Shown: positions 46,620-55,933 of the stretch, one piece after another
Numbering within the stretch: position 1 is the first letter of the stretch
Layout: each line of letters starts with the position of its first letter
Source of the DNA: Limnohabitans sp. DM1
GTDB taxonomy: Bacteria > Pseudomonadota > Gammaproteobacteria > Burkholderiales > Burkholderiaceae_C
Direction: 5' to 3'
NCBI RefSeq assembly: GCF_001269385.1
Contig: NZ_CXOO01000025.1
Span: forward strand, 101 to 64,100
Length of the DNA: 64,000 bases
The notes under the pieces: model-generated
Seen by the model: the letters and a program-made list of their open reading frames with translations, nothing else
What the model was told of the DNA's origin: nothing
Database searches by the model: none
Position numbers and translations under genes: made by a program

Positions 46620-46988
46620 TCAAACGTGGGCATGGGCCTGCAGCTGATCCAAGCTGATGAATTCGAGGGCTTTGGCATGTGTTGACGCCAGCACGACGGG
46701 GGGTGCCACGCCCGCATCGAAGGCCTCTTTCCAGCGCACAGCGCACAAGCACCAACGGTCACCCGGCTTCAAACCTGCAAATCGGTACTCGGGGATCGGG
46801 GTGCTCAGGTCATTGCCCTTTTGGCGCGAGAACGCCAGAAACTCCTGCGTCACTTTGGCGCAAACCACATGGCTGCCTTGGTCGTGCCCGTCGGTGTTGC
46901 AGCACCCGTCGCGGTAATAACCCGTCAGTGGATCGTAGGAGCAAGGTACCAAAGGGGTTCCGAGCACATTCAATGCGTGATCACTCAT
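46620..46988 (-). CDS. DUF2237 family protein
   Basis: 122 residues from ATG 46988. It is Cys-rich, with CSYDPLTGYYRDGCCNTDGH and DQGSHVVCAKVTQEFLAFSR, then GDRWCLCAVRWKEAFDAG and APPVVLASTHAKALEFI, the DUF2237 pattern. Such proteins are small and of unknown function, and may bind metal through the four to five Cys/His residues. A longer frame upstream is not conserved. It lies downstream of the OYE gene's start on the same strand, in a separate unit. Confidence 0.87.
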   Translation of the reverse strand: MSDHALNVLGTPLVPCSYDPLTGYYRDGCCNTDGHDQGSHVVCAKVTQEFLAFSRQKGNDLSTPIPEYRFAGLKPGDRWCLCAVRWKEAFDAGVAPPVVLASTHAKALEFISLDQLQAHAHV

Positions 46989-47201
46989 CTGCTTTTTCTT
47001 TTGAAATGGCCCATGCAGGCCCGCGGTGGTGTCAGCCCGTTGACGCATGGAAACCCAGGTTTTGAAAGTCGCGGGCACTGGGCTTGCAAGGCCCAGACCA
47101 CCGCACACACCACCGCTCAAACGCACTGGGGATCATAGCGACTGGGCTTGCATCGTTCGGCGATCAGGGCCATCGCACCGCCCTCCCCTGTCACACCCCC
47201 C

Positions 47202-48464
47202 TCACACCAGGGGCACTTCTTGCCAGTCGGTGGTGTAGTGGGGTGATTTGCGCGCTTGCAGCATTTGCCAGTCCTTGTAGGCCCCTTGCGTGGACACCTT
47301 GACTGCGCCGCGCCCGTAACGCTGGTTCAACGCGTCCACGGCCTGCATCAGCCGGGTGTTGCTGGTGGTTTCGGGCTCCAGCAAGTCGCCTTGGCGCTGC
47401 GAGACCGGCGTAATTTCGCTGAGCATGACACCGGCCTTTTTATAGGCATAGCCGGGTTTGAACATGCGCTCACACAGGTAGTCGGCCCAGCGGTTGACTT
47501 CGAGGGTGTCGTGCGTGGGATAGGGCAGCGGCACGGTCAGACTGGGCATGTACTGCGGCAGGTCTTTTCTGAACCGGTTGGTCTGCAAAAACACCTGAAT
47601 CACTCGCGCGTGGCTGCCTTGCGCCCTGAGCTTGGCGCAGCCATTGGCGACGAATATGGACAGGGCATCCTTGAGCACAGGCAAATCGGTGACCATGCTG
47701 CCAAAGGATCGGCTGGAGATGATTTGCTGCTTGTCGGTGGGCTGCTCTTGCAGCGAAATGCACGCCGTTTCTTGCAGTTCGCGTTGGGTTTTTTCCATCA
47801 CCACACCGAACTCGGCACGCAGCGTGGGCGTGTGCGCCTCGCGCAAGTCATGGGCACTCAGCACGCCGTGCAGCGCCAGTTTTTGGCTGAGCTTGCGCCC
47901 CACGCCCCAGACCTCTTGCACGGGCAGGCGTTGGAGCAAGCGGTTTTTTTGTTCCGCCGTGAGCGCGTTGTAGTTGAAAACGCCTTGAGATCGGGGATGC
48001 TTTTTGGCCACATGGTTGGCCAATTTGGCCAGGGTCTTGGTGGGGCCAATGCCCACGCACACCGGCATGCCCGTCCACTTGCCCACACGTTCGCGCATGT
48101 GATAGCTGAGTTCGCGCAGTTGGGGCATGCCCGTCAGGTCCACAAAGCACTCGTCGATCGAATAGACCTCGTGCCGGGGCGAAAACTCGCTCAGGATGCT
48201 CATCACCCGGTTGGACAAGTCGGCATACAGCGCGTAATTGCTGCTCATGGCCAAAATGCCGTGCTCCTCGGCCAGGGCTTTGCACTCGAACCAAGGCTGC
48301 CCCATCTTCACGCCCAGGGCCTTGGCCTCGTTGGAGCGGGACACCACGCAGCCGTCGTTGTTGGACAACACCACCATCGGCACCCGGGCAAGATCGGGCC
48401 TGAAAATGCGTTCGCAGCTGACGTAAAAATTGTTGCAGTCAACCAGGGCCAGTTGCTGCGTCAT
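47202..48464 (-). CDS. umuC: Translesion DNA polymerase V catalytic subunit UmuC
   Basis: 420 residues from ATG 48464. Y-family catalytic residues: [15 protein letters not shown] with the first metal Asp, and [13 protein letters not shown] with Asp-Glu. The helix-hairpin-helix region reads [14 protein letters not shown], and the little-finger and C-terminal part carries UmuC-type segments. It bypasses lesions with low fidelity after UmuD' and RecA activate it. The umuD stop at 48552 lies about 90 bp upstream, so this is umuDC in one operon driven from the LexA-controlled promoter at 49005. Confidence 0.95.
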   Translation of the reverse strand: MTQQLALVDCNNFYVSCERIFRPDLARVPMVVLSNNDGCVVSRSNEAKALGVKMGQPWFECKALAEEHGILAMSSNYALYADLSNRVMSILSEFSPRHEVYSIDECFVDLTGMPQLRELSYHMRERVGKWTGMPVCVGIGPTKTLAKLANHVAKKHPRSQGVFNYNALTAEQKNRLLQRLPVQEVWGVGRKLSQKLALHGVLSAHDLREAHTPTLRAEFGVVMEKTQRELQETACISLQEQPTDKQQIISSRSFGSMVTDLPVLKDALSIFVANGCAKLRAQGSHARVIQVFLQTNRFRKDLPQYMPSLTVPLPYPTHDTLEVNRWADYLCERMFKPGYAYKKAGVMLSEITPVSQRQGDLLEPETTSNTRLMQAVDALNQRYGRGAVKVSTQGAYKDWQMLQARKSPHYTTDWQEVPLV

Positions 48465-48551
48465 GGCGTGTCGCTCCCGTGGGTGCGATGCCCGGCTGGC
48501 CCCGCCAGCATCCAGGACCGCCGGGCGCACGATGTGTGTTCAGCCATGGGT

Positions 48552-48992
48552 TCAATACAGCTTGTGCAGGTTGCGCGTGACCACACCCCAGATGAGCAGC
48601 TCCTGGCCATCCTTGAGCACGATGGGGGGGTACAAGGGGTTTTCGGCGATCAGCTTGATCACGCCGCCCCGTCGGTACAGGCGCTTGACGGTGTAGTCGT
48701 TGTTGAGCACGGCCAGCACGATGTTGCCGTGCACGGCCTCGATGGAGCGGTCCACCAGCAGCTCATCGCCTTCGTAGATGCCGATGCCGTTCATCGAATC
48801 GCCTTTGACCCGAAAGATGAAGGTCGCCTCCTTGTTGCGGATCAGGTGCTCATTGAGGTCGATGCGCTTGCGCGTGTGGTCTGCCGCCGGAGACGGAAAC
48901 CCCGCCTGCACCTTCCAGGCGCACATCTGCAGCCACAGCGGGGTGTCCGGGACAACAACAGGGATCGGCGTGAAATTCAAGGGAGAAGGCAT
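48552..48992 (-). CDS. umuD: SOS-response protein UmuD
   Basis: 146 residues from ATG 48992; a longer frame reaches 49028 but would include the LexA box. The self-cleavage site is QAGFPSPAADHTRKRIDLNE (Ala-Gly at about residues 29-30). The catalytic Ser is in FRVKGDSMNGIGIYEGD and the Lys in VLNNDYTVKRLYRR. RecA filaments stimulate its cleavage to UmuD', which joins UmuC as polymerase V. Close coupling to umuC and to the SOS box makes assignment firm. Confidence 0.95.
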   Translation of the reverse strand: MPSPLNFTPIPVVVPDTPLWLQMCAWKVQAGFPSPAADHTRKRIDLNEHLIRNKEATFIFRVKGDSMNGIGIYEGDELLVDRSIEAVHGNIVLAVLNNDYTVKRLYRRGGVIKLIAENPLYPPIVLKDGQELLIWGVVTRNLHKLY

Positions 48993-49004
48993 GCGCCAAA
49001 TATA

Positions 49005-49020
49005 CTGTATGAAATCACAG
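49005..49020. promoter_or_regulatory. LexA (SOS) box of the umuDC promoter
   Basis: CTGTATGAAATCACAG is a CTG-N10-CAG palindrome, centred about 20 bp before the umuD ATG. It fits the gammaproteobacterial-type LexA site used also in betaproteobacteria. The divergent gene at 49197 is 177 bp away, so the box might affect it too, but the spacing is less typical. Confidence 0.85.
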
Positions 49021-49196
49021 TTGTTCAAGTATTCAGTCTGGCGTCACAAAAAGGTCACCGCACATTCAGCACCCCTGGGCGCACAGCATGAGACGCCCCC
49101 TACTGGGACATGGGCGACAGCGCGCAGCCCGTCTGCGCTTGTAAGCTTGTGGTTTTGGAAGTGCCCCACATTCACTGGGCTTCAAAGGGCTTGCAC

Positions 49197-52100
49197 ATGC
49201 GCTTGTTTTCGTACCGCGACCGCCCCGTGCACTTGGGGCCCTACCCGCTGGAACGCCTGCGCCGCACGATCCACACACCCGACGACAGTGCCCTGCCGCC
49301 CATGCAGGCGCTGCGTTTTGAGCACGATGACCCCGAATCGATGGCCCACGCCATGGCGCGTTACATGGCCATGTTCGACCTGATGCGCGACGGGGCCGTG
49401 AACCCGCAAATCGGGGAGATCCCGGCCGAGCCCGACGAGCGCGCCCTGCACCTGAAGGCCGCAGGTTATTACTTTGACGCGTCCATGATGGGCATCTGCG
49501 CTCTGCCTGCCAGCGCCTGGCTGCCCGAGCCGATCCGCAACCCGGCGGTGCCTGCGCTGGGCGAAGAGTTGGCGCAGAGCCAACCGGCCAGTTTTGCGGC
49601 AGGCATGGACATGATCCTGGCCGATGTGCTCGAGTCGGCCCGCACGGTGCATGGGCCGATTGGGCACCACAGCCACGCCATCGTGATCCTGGTGGAATTT
49701 GCGCGGGACCCCAAACCGGGTGAGCCCGGTTGCGACTGGCTGACCGGCACACAAGAACCCCGCGCCGCTGTGCTGGCGGCGCAAACAGCCGTGCTGCTGT
49801 CGAGTTATTTGCGCATGCTGGGCCACGAGGCCCGCGCCCACAGCGCCAGCTGCAGCGATGTGGACTTGGCCCGCCTGGCCCTGGCCGCAGGCCTGACCTT
49901 GCCCGATGGCGGCAACCCCTATGTGGGCCAACGCTATGCCCTGGCCGCGGTCAGCACCACGCTGGCCATCGCCCCTGATCAGGCCCTGGCCCCGCAGCAA
50001 AACCGCTGGCAAAGCCACGGCCCGGCTTGGTGGCTGGGGCAGGGCACGTTCAAAGGGGCTTTCCACCGCGACGCGTATGCCCGGCGCGAGTTTCGCCAAG
50101 GGGCGCACCCGTTTGAAACGCTCAAGCGCCAGGACACGCCCACCACCTTCATCGACCACGACCGGGTGCCTCGATTCCCGAAGCGGGCCGACTTTTTTGC
50201 GCGGGCCTTGTTTGGCGACTTGGGCAAGACGGTGCAAGACGACGCCAAGAACGCGCACTATGTGATGAAAAGCCCCATCGGGGCTTGCGCGCGTCGGGCG
50301 CTGGGCGCATTGCTGCTCTTGCAGTTTGGCCCGGCGCGTGGCCCGGTGGCCGCCAGCACGCTTGATCCTCAACGCAACGCCGACAAGCTGAAAGCCGCTT
50401 CTTACTATTTGGGTGTGGACGCGGTGGGCCTGTGCGCCGTGCCCGAGTGGGCCTATTACTCGCACGACGCGGGCGGCAACCCCATGCCGGCCTACCACGC
50501 CAACGCGCTGAACCTGTTGATCGACCAAGGCCACGAAACCATGGAGGGCGCCAGCGGCGACGACTGGATTTCGGTGGCGCAAAGCATGCGGGCTTATTTG
50601 CGGTTTTCGCTGATGGGCGGCATCTTGGCCGAGCAGATTCGGCGGCTGGGTTATTCGGCCCGGGTGCATTCGGTGCTGGACGGCGACGTGCTGCAGCCGC
50701 CTTTGCTCCTGCTGTCGGGCCTGGGCGAAGTCAGCCGCATTGGCGAGGTGATCCTCAATCCGTTTTTGGGGCCTCGCCTGAAAAGCGGCAGCGTGACCAC
50801 CGACATGCCCATGGCCCCCGACCAGCCCATCGACTTTGGATTGCAAAGCTTTTGCGAAAGCTGCAACAAGTGCGCCCGCGAGTGCCCCTCCGGGGCCATC
50901 ACCGCAGGCCCCAAGCTGATGTACAACGGCTACGAAATCTGGAAAAGCGACGCCGAAAAATGTGCCCGATACCGCATCACCAACGCGGCAGGCGGCATGT
51001 GCGGGCGCTGCATGAAAACCTGCCCCTGGAACCTGGAAGGCCTGTTGGCCGACAGCCTGTGGCGGCAAGTGGCCATGAAGCTGCCCGCCGCTGCACCGGC
51101 GCTCGCGCGACTCGATGACCTGCTCGATCGCGGCAGCATCAACCCGGTCAAGAAGTGGTGGTGGGACATCGAGCTGGACAAGCGCACGGGCCGCTATGTG
51201 CAAGCGGCGCAAACCCACCAGCGCACCCTGCAAAAAGACCTGGACCTGCGCTACGAAGACCAGACCCTGGCCGTGTACCCGGCCGACAAAATGCCGCAGC
51301 CTTACCCGGTAACCTACCCCGTCAACCGCGAAGAAGGCATTGCCCGCTACCAGGCCTTGCTCACGCCCGAGCAATACCAAGCCCGCTTGGCAGCAGGCCA
51401 GACCGAGGGCTTGGCCCCGGGGCCGCAGCCTTTGCCGGCCGAACCGCCCGTGTTTCCGGTGGTGCTGCACAAACGTGAAGAGATGGCCGAGGGCCTGGCG
51501 CGTTACGAGTTCAAAGCGCCCGATGGCCGCGAGTTGCCGCCCTTCACGGCAGGCGGGCACATCGACGTGGTGATCGCGCCCGAATACCAGCGCCCCTACA
51601 GCCTGGCGGGTGACCCGGCGGACCGCAGCCGTTATGTGCTGGGTGTGTTGCGCGAGCCGCCCGAGTCTGGCGGGCGCGGGGGCTCGGCGCTCATGCACCG
51701 GGCTTTTCGCGAAGGGCGCAGGGTGTTTGTGTCGCGCCCGGTCAACCACTTTGCGCTGCACGAAGACGCCACGCACAGCTGGCTGTTTGCAGGCGGCATT
51801 GGCGTGACGCCCATGATCGCCATGGCACACAGGCTGCACGCTTTGGGCAAGCCCTTTGACTTTCATTACAGCGCGGCCAGCCGAAACACGGCGGGCTTTT
51901 TGAAAGACTTGGCCGAGGTACCGTGGGCCCATCAGGTGCAGTACCACTTCAAGGACGAAGGCCAACGCGCCGACCTGATGCAACTGCTGCCCGACTTTGC
52001 TGCGGGGGGACATGTCTACACCTGCGGTGCGCCACGCTTCATGGATGGCGTGTTCGAAGCGGCCACTGCACACGGCTGGCCAAGTGACGCCTTGCACCGC

Positions 52101-52415
52101 GAATACTTCAGCGTGCCCGAGGCCGACGCCTGGGTGAACCAGCCCTTTGAGCTGCTGCTGCAAAAGTCTGGCCGCCGCCTGCAGGTGCCTGCCGAGCGCA
52201 GCGCCACTGAGGTGCTGGCCGAGGCGGGTGTGGGCATCAGTGTGAAATGCAGCGACGGCCTGTGCGGCGTGTGCGCCCTGCCTTACGATGCACAAGCCTC
52301 TGATGCGGTGGAGCACCGCGACTTTGTGCTCAGCCACAAAGAGCGGCAGCACAAAATCATCTTGTGCTGCTCACGCGCCCAGCAGGCCGGAGGTGTGATT
52401 AGCCTGGATTTTTAA
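49197..52415 (+). CDS. Self-contained reductive-dehalogenase-like protein (BhbA/NpRdhA type) fused to a reductase
   Basis: 1072 residues in one chain. An N-terminal half (about 1-240) resembles a vestigial copy of the following corrinoid-binding part (repeat LKAAGYYFDASMMGICALP versus LKAASYYLGVDAVGLCAVP). The B12 region (about 300-545) ends in GLGEVSRIGEVILNPFLGPR, as in RdhA. Two 4Fe-4S clusters follow: Cys553/556/559/563 and Cys589/602/605/609. Then come a ferredoxin-reductase part (RPYSLAGDP about 799; FAGGIGVTPM about 865) and a plant-type 2Fe-2S domain (CSDGLCGVC, 1018-1026). No Tat signal and no RdhB anchor are present, so it should be cytoplasmic and NAD(P)H-driven, like BhbA and NpRdhA. 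The halide substrate is unknown. An ATG at 49110 would add 29 non-conserved-looking residues; AAAGGG precedes 49197. Confidence 0.85.
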   Translation: MRLFSYRDRPVHLGPYPLERLRRTIHTPDDSALPPMQALRFEHDDPESMAHAMARYMAMFDLMRDGAVNPQIGEIPAEPDERALHLKAAGYYFDASMMGICALPASAWLPEPIRNPAVPALGEELAQSQPASFAAGMDMILADVLESARTVHGPIGHHSHAIVILVEFARDPKPGEPGCDWLTGTQEPRAAVLAAQTAVLLSSYLRMLGHEARAHSASCSDVDLARLALAAGLTLPDGGNPYVGQRYALAAVSTTLAIAPDQALAPQQNRWQSHGPAWWLGQGTFKGAFHRDAYARREFRQGAHPFETLKRQDTPTTFIDHDRVPRFPKRADFFARALFGDLGKTVQDDAKNAHYVMKSPIGACARRALGALLLLQFGPARGPVAASTLDPQRNADKLKAASYYLGVDAVGLCAVPEWAYYSHDAGGNPMPAYHANALNLLIDQGHETMEGASGDDWISVAQSMRAYLRFSLMGGILAEQIRRLGYSARVHSVLDGDVLQPPLLLLSGLGEVSRIGEVILNPFLGPRLKSGSVTTDMPMAPDQPIDFGLQSFCESCNKCARECPSGAITAGPKLMYNGYEIWKSDAEKCARYRITNAAGGMCGRCMKTCPWNLEGLLADSLWRQVAMKLPAAAPALARLDDLLDRGSINPVKKWWWDIELDKRTGRYVQAAQTHQRTLQKDLDLRYEDQTLAVYPADKMPQPYPVTYPVNREEGIARYQALLTPEQYQARLAAGQTEGLAPGPQPLPAEPPVFPVVLHKREEMAEGLARYEFKAPDGRELPPFTAGGHIDVVIAPEYQRPYSLAGDPADRSRYVLGVLREPPESGGRGGSALMHRAFREGRRVFVSRPVNHFALHEDATHSWLFAGGIGVTPMIAMAHRLHALGKPFDFHYSAASRNTAGFLKDLAEVPWAHQVQYHFKDEGQRADLMQLLPDFAAGGHVYTCGAPRFMDGVFEAATAHGWPSDALHREYFSVPEADAWVNQPFELLLQKSGRRLQVPAERSATEVLAEAGVGISVKCSDGLCGVCALPYDAQASDAVEHRDFVLSHKERQHKIILCCSRAQQAGGVISLDF

Positions 52416-52436
52416 CAACAGCAAGGGAGAAGTTTC

Positions 52437-53156
52437 ATGGACATGGTCAAACAAGTTTTCATCACCGGCGGCACCAGCGGCATTGGCGCGGCCATTGCAC
52501 GGGCCTTTGCCGCCACCGGCGCCAGCGTCACCGCCACCGGTGCCACGCCTGCCGAAGTGGCGGCGGCGCAAGCCTCAAGCGCCAACCGCCTGATCGCCTT
52601 CCATGTGCTGGATGTGCGGCAAGCTGCGCATGTGAACAAGGTCCTGGGTGAATTTGCCGAGCTGGATGTGCTGGTCAACTGCGCGGGCATCATCCAGCGC
52701 AACGCCGAGCACGACCCGGAGGTGTTCGCACAGACCGTGGACATCAACCTGAACGGCACCATGCGTGTGTGCGCTGCGGCGCGTGCAGGCCTCAAAGCTC
52801 GCCAAGGCTGCATCGTCAACACCGCCTCGATGCTGAGCTTTTTTGGGGGCGGCCTCACGCCCGGCTACAGCGCCAGCAAGGGCGGCGTGGCGCAACTGAC
52901 CAAGTCGCTGGCCATTGCCTATGCGGCCGACGGCATCCGCGTGAACGCAGTGGCCCCGGGCTGGATCGCCACGCCTTTGACCCAAGCCCTGCAGGACGAC
53001 CCCACACGCAGCGCCCAGATCGTGGGCCGCACACCCATGGGCCGCTGGGGCCAACCCGAAGACGTGGCGGGTCCGGTGCTGTTTCTGGCCAGCCCGGCGG
53101 CGCGCTTTGTCACGGGCGTGGTCTTGCCGGTGGACGGGGGTTATTTGATCCAGTGA
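52437..53156 (+). CDS. Short-chain dehydrogenase/reductase (SDR)
   Basis: 239 residues, a classical SDR. Cofactor motif TGGTSGIGAAIARAF, then DVLVNCAGII and INLNGTMRV, the catalytic YSASKGGVAQLTKSLA (Tyr/Lys), and PGWIATPLTQ with MGRWGQPEDVAGPVLFLASP at the C-terminus. It oxidises or reduces a hydroxyl/keto group with NAD(P). AAGGGAGA lies just before ATG 52437. It begins 21 bp after the reductive-dehalogenase-like gene, so both may serve one pathway. Confidence 0.92.
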   Translation: MDMVKQVFITGGTSGIGAAIARAFAATGASVTATGATPAEVAAAQASSANRLIAFHVLDVRQAAHVNKVLGEFAELDVLVNCAGIIQRNAEHDPEVFAQTVDINLNGTMRVCAAARAGLKARQGCIVNTASMLSFFGGGLTPGYSASKGGVAQLTKSLAIAYAADGIRVNAVAPGWIATPLTQALQDDPTRSAQIVGRTPMGRWGQPEDVAGPVLFLASPAARFVTGVVLPVDGGYLIQ

Positions 53157-53199
53157 GGCCCAAGCGAGGGGCCCTGCGCGGCGCCCCTCTTGCGCCCGC

Positions 53200-53517
53200 T
53201 CAGGGCTGAGGGCCCCAAGGCGCGGACAACATAAGCTTGTTGTTTTGCTCGCGCATCAGCGGTCGGATTTTGGCGGCAAAAGCCATGAATTCAGGATCGG
53301 CAAACACCCCGGCCCAAAAGGCGCGGCGGTCGGCGTCGTCGTCGAACTTCCAGACATGGATCAGCTCATTGATCGCGCCCACATCGCCCGTGAAATAACC
53401 CACCAGTTTTTGCGGGTGCTTGGCCAGCGCAGGCCAGCCCTCGTTTTTGTAGTGCGAGATGACGTCGGACATCTTTCCGACGATCACGGAATAGGTGCGC
53501 AGCTCGTAAATGGCCAT
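53200..53517 (-). CDS. NIPSNAP family protein
   Basis: 105 residues. IYELRTYSVIVGKMSDVISH is the family N-terminus; the second half has KLVGYFTGDVGAINELIHVW and DDDADRRAFWAGVFADPEFM, ending in RPLMREQNNKLMLSA. NIPSNAP domains are small dimeric alpha-beta barrels similar to ABM proteins; function unknown. It is the only minus-strand gene between the SDR and the deacetylase, so it breaks that apparent operon. Confidence 0.88.
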   Translation of the reverse strand: MAIYELRTYSVIVGKMSDVISHYKNEGWPALAKHPQKLVGYFTGDVGAINELIHVWKFDDDADRRAFWAGVFADPEFMAFAAKIRPLMREQNNKLMLSAPWGPQP

Positions 53518-53659
53518 GAAAGCTCCAAGGGTGAGAGAAATAGACAGTTCACTTTAGGCGCACACGCCCCCTCGGCTTGTCGGCAAGGTGACGCAAACGG
53601 CCACCGGCCCCTGTAAGATGAAAACCGCCCGCCATGGGCCTTTTGGATGGAGTCCCCTC

Positions 53660-54904
53660 ATGAACGCCCCTCTTTCGCACACCGCCTTGTCGCCCGAACA
53701 AGGCCCTGCACCAGCCGCCACACAGGCCGCAGACTTGGCCGCTCTGCCCCTCATCGAAAAATGGATCGCCTTTGCCACCGTCTCGCGCGACAGCAACCTG
53801 GCCTTGCTGGACTGGACCGAGGCTTACCTGAACGATTTAGGCATCCACTGCAGCCGCACCTACGACGACAGCGGTCAAAAAGCCAACCTCTGGGCCACGC
53901 TGCCTGCGCACGACGGCGAAACCAAAGTGGGCGGCCTGGTGCTGTCGGGCCACACCGACGTGGTGCCGGTGGACGGCCAGCCTTGGGACACCGACCCGTT
54001 CAAGGTCGTGATCCAAGGCGACAAGATGTACGGCCGGGGCGTGACCGACATGAAGAGCTTTGGGGCCATCTGTTTGATGATGGTGCCTGAGCTGCTCAAG
54101 CGCAAACTCAAGCGCCCGATCCATCTGGCCTTCAGCTACGACGAAGAAGTCGGTTGCATCGGCGTGCGCCGCATGATCGCCGACATGCAGGCCCAGGGCT
54201 TCAAGCCTGCAGGCTGCATCGTGGGCGAGCCCACCGGCATGCAGGTGGTGATTGCGCACAAGGGCAAGCATTCGTACCAAACCACGGTGCACGGTTTTGA
54301 GGCGCACTCCTCGCTCACGCCGCTGGGCGTGAACGCGGTCGAGATCGCTTGCGAGTTTGTCGCCAAGCTCAAAAGCATGCACCGCGAGTTGGTGCAAAAC
54401 GGCCCGTTTGACCCGATTTACGACGTGCCGCACACCACCATCCACACGGGCGTCATCGCTGGCGGCACCGCGCTCAACATCATCCCGCGTCAGTGCGAGG
54501 TGACTTGGGAAATCCGCCACCACCACATGAACACGCCGGAAGACCTGTTTGCCCGCGCCAAAGCCTTTGGCGAGAGCTTGGTGCCCGCCATGCAAGCGGT
54601 CGCGCCGGACACGGGCATCACCCACGAGCTCAAATCGGTGCTGCCCGGTTTTGCCACGGCGGCCGACAGCGAGATCGCGCAGCTGTGTTTTTACTGCGCC
54701 GAGGTCGACCCGGCCAGCGGCGCGGGCAAGGTGTCGTTTGGCACGGAAGCTGCTCTGTTCCACCAGGCGGGTGTGCCCACCATCGTGTGTGGCCCCGGCC
54801 ACATCGCACAGGCTCACCAGCCCAACGAATGGGTCACGTTGGACCAGCTGGCGTGGTGCGAGCGCTTCATGCGTCGCCTGGCCGACCGGGTGTGTGTGGC
54901 CTGA
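53660..54904 (+). CDS. argE: Acetylornithine deacetylase, M20 family (ArgE)
   Basis: 414 residues from ATG 53660 (GGAG upstream). Metal-binding residues: LSGHTDVVPVDGQPWDTDPF (His, Asp) and YGRGVTDMKSFGA (Asp); DEEVGCIGVRRM holds the acid-base Glu. SFGTEAALFHQAGVPTIVC carries the last metal ligand. The family covers acetylornithine, succinyl-diaminopimelate and N-acyl-amino-acid deacetylases. ArgE is the usual reading for this length and motif set, but being outside an arg cluster the substrate is open. Confidence 0.88.
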   Translation: MNAPLSHTALSPEQGPAPAATQAADLAALPLIEKWIAFATVSRDSNLALLDWTEAYLNDLGIHCSRTYDDSGQKANLWATLPAHDGETKVGGLVLSGHTDVVPVDGQPWDTDPFKVVIQGDKMYGRGVTDMKSFGAICLMMVPELLKRKLKRPIHLAFSYDEEVGCIGVRRMIADMQAQGFKPAGCIVGEPTGMQVVIAHKGKHSYQTTVHGFEAHSSLTPLGVNAVEIACEFVAKLKSMHRELVQNGPFDPIYDVPHTTIHTGVIAGGTALNIIPRQCEVTWEIRHHHMNTPEDLFARAKAFGESLVPAMQAVAPDTGITHELKSVLPGFATAADSEIAQLCFYCAEVDPASGAGKVSFGTEAALFHQAGVPTIVCGPGHIAQAHQPNEWVTLDQLAWCERFMRRLADRVCVA

Positions 54905-54951
54905 ACACCGTCTGATTTTCAATGTTTTGAACCCATCACAAGGAAACTCTC

Positions 54952-55920
54952 ATGATGCAACGGCGTGAAATTTTGACGACCACTTTGGGCACAGCTTTGT
55001 TGTCTGCAGTGGGCATGGCGCAAGCGCAATCGGGCAAACCGGTACGAATCGTGGTGCCTTTTGCACCCGGTGGTGTGCAAGACATACTGGCTCGCTCGTT
55101 CTCGGTCGAGATGGGGGCGGCTCTGGGTCAAACCGTGATCGTGGAAAACCGCGCCGGTGCGGGGGGCACCATTGGCAACGCTTTTGTCGCCCGAGCCGAA
55201 GCCGATGGCTCGGTCATGGTCATGGCAGCGGCCAGCCACAACATTGCGGGCTCGCTCTACACCAAGCTGGCTTATGACCCGCAAAAAGACTTTGCGCCAC
55301 TGGGCCACATCGGCAGCGCCAGCTATGTGCTCATGGTGCACCCCGACGTGCCGGCCAAGACGGCCGCTGAATACATCCGCTACGCCAAGGCCAACCCCGG
55401 CAAGATGAACTACGCCACGGCGGGCGTGGGCAGCGCCACGCATTTGTCCATGGCTTACTTCAACGGCTTGGCCGGTATCGATGTGGTGCATGTGCCACTC
55501 AAAGCCACAGGCGAGGCGATCAACGAGGTCATCTCCGGCCGCGCCCAGGCGGTGATTGCCGCCAGCATTGGGGCCTTGGCCTTTGCCAAGGACAGCCGCA
55601 TCCGTCTGCTGGGCGTGACTTCGCCCAAGCGCAGCAAATACCTGTCTGATTTGCCCACGATTGCCGAAAGCGGCTTGCCAGGTTACCAGTTCGATTCGTG
55701 GTTTGGTTTGTTGGGTCCCGCAGGCGTGCCCGCAGAGCAGGCCAACCGCATCCATGCGGCGGTGAGCAAGCTGCTCAAGGACCCGGTGATTCTGGAGCGC
55801 CTGGACAAGCAAGGCATTGAGCCACGCGACCTGAGCAACGCCGACTTCGGCAAGCTGCTGGCCGCCGACTATGTCCGCATGGCGCAGGTGGTCAAGGCCT
55901 CGGGCGCGAAGATCGACTGA
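54952..55920 (+). CDS. Bug-family tripartite tricarboxylate transporter binding protein (TctC)
   Basis: 322 residues. A signal peptide (ends VGMAQAQ; MMQRREIL has a twin-arginine-like RR but is not a firm Tat site) is followed by KPVRIVVPFAPGGVQDILAR and VENRAGAGGTIGNAFVARAE, the typical Bug core. AGVGSATHLSMAYFNGLAGI lies in the second half. Bug proteins bind carboxylates or other small molecules in the periplasm; many have no adjacent permease, as here. Sits 47 bp after argE, so co-transcription with it is plausible. Confidence 0.93.
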   Translation: MMQRREILTTTLGTALLSAVGMAQAQSGKPVRIVVPFAPGGVQDILARSFSVEMGAALGQTVIVENRAGAGGTIGNAFVARAEADGSVMVMAAASHNIAGSLYTKLAYDPQKDFAPLGHIGSASYVLMVHPDVPAKTAAEYIRYAKANPGKMNYATAGVGSATHLSMAYFNGLAGIDVVHVPLKATGEAINEVISGRAQAVIAASIGALAFAKDSRIRLLGVTSPKRSKYLSDLPTIAESGLPGYQFDSWFGLLGPAGVPAEQANRIHAAVSKLLKDPVILERLDKQGIEPRDLSNADFGKLLAADYVRMAQVVKASGAKID

Positions 55921-55933
55921 GCGTCCATCCTGC

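Noticed and set aside
49182..52352. 1056-codon minus-strand frame opposite the dehalogenase-like gene
   Set aside because: Reverse-frame artefact; the plus-strand protein has intact multi-domain motifs.
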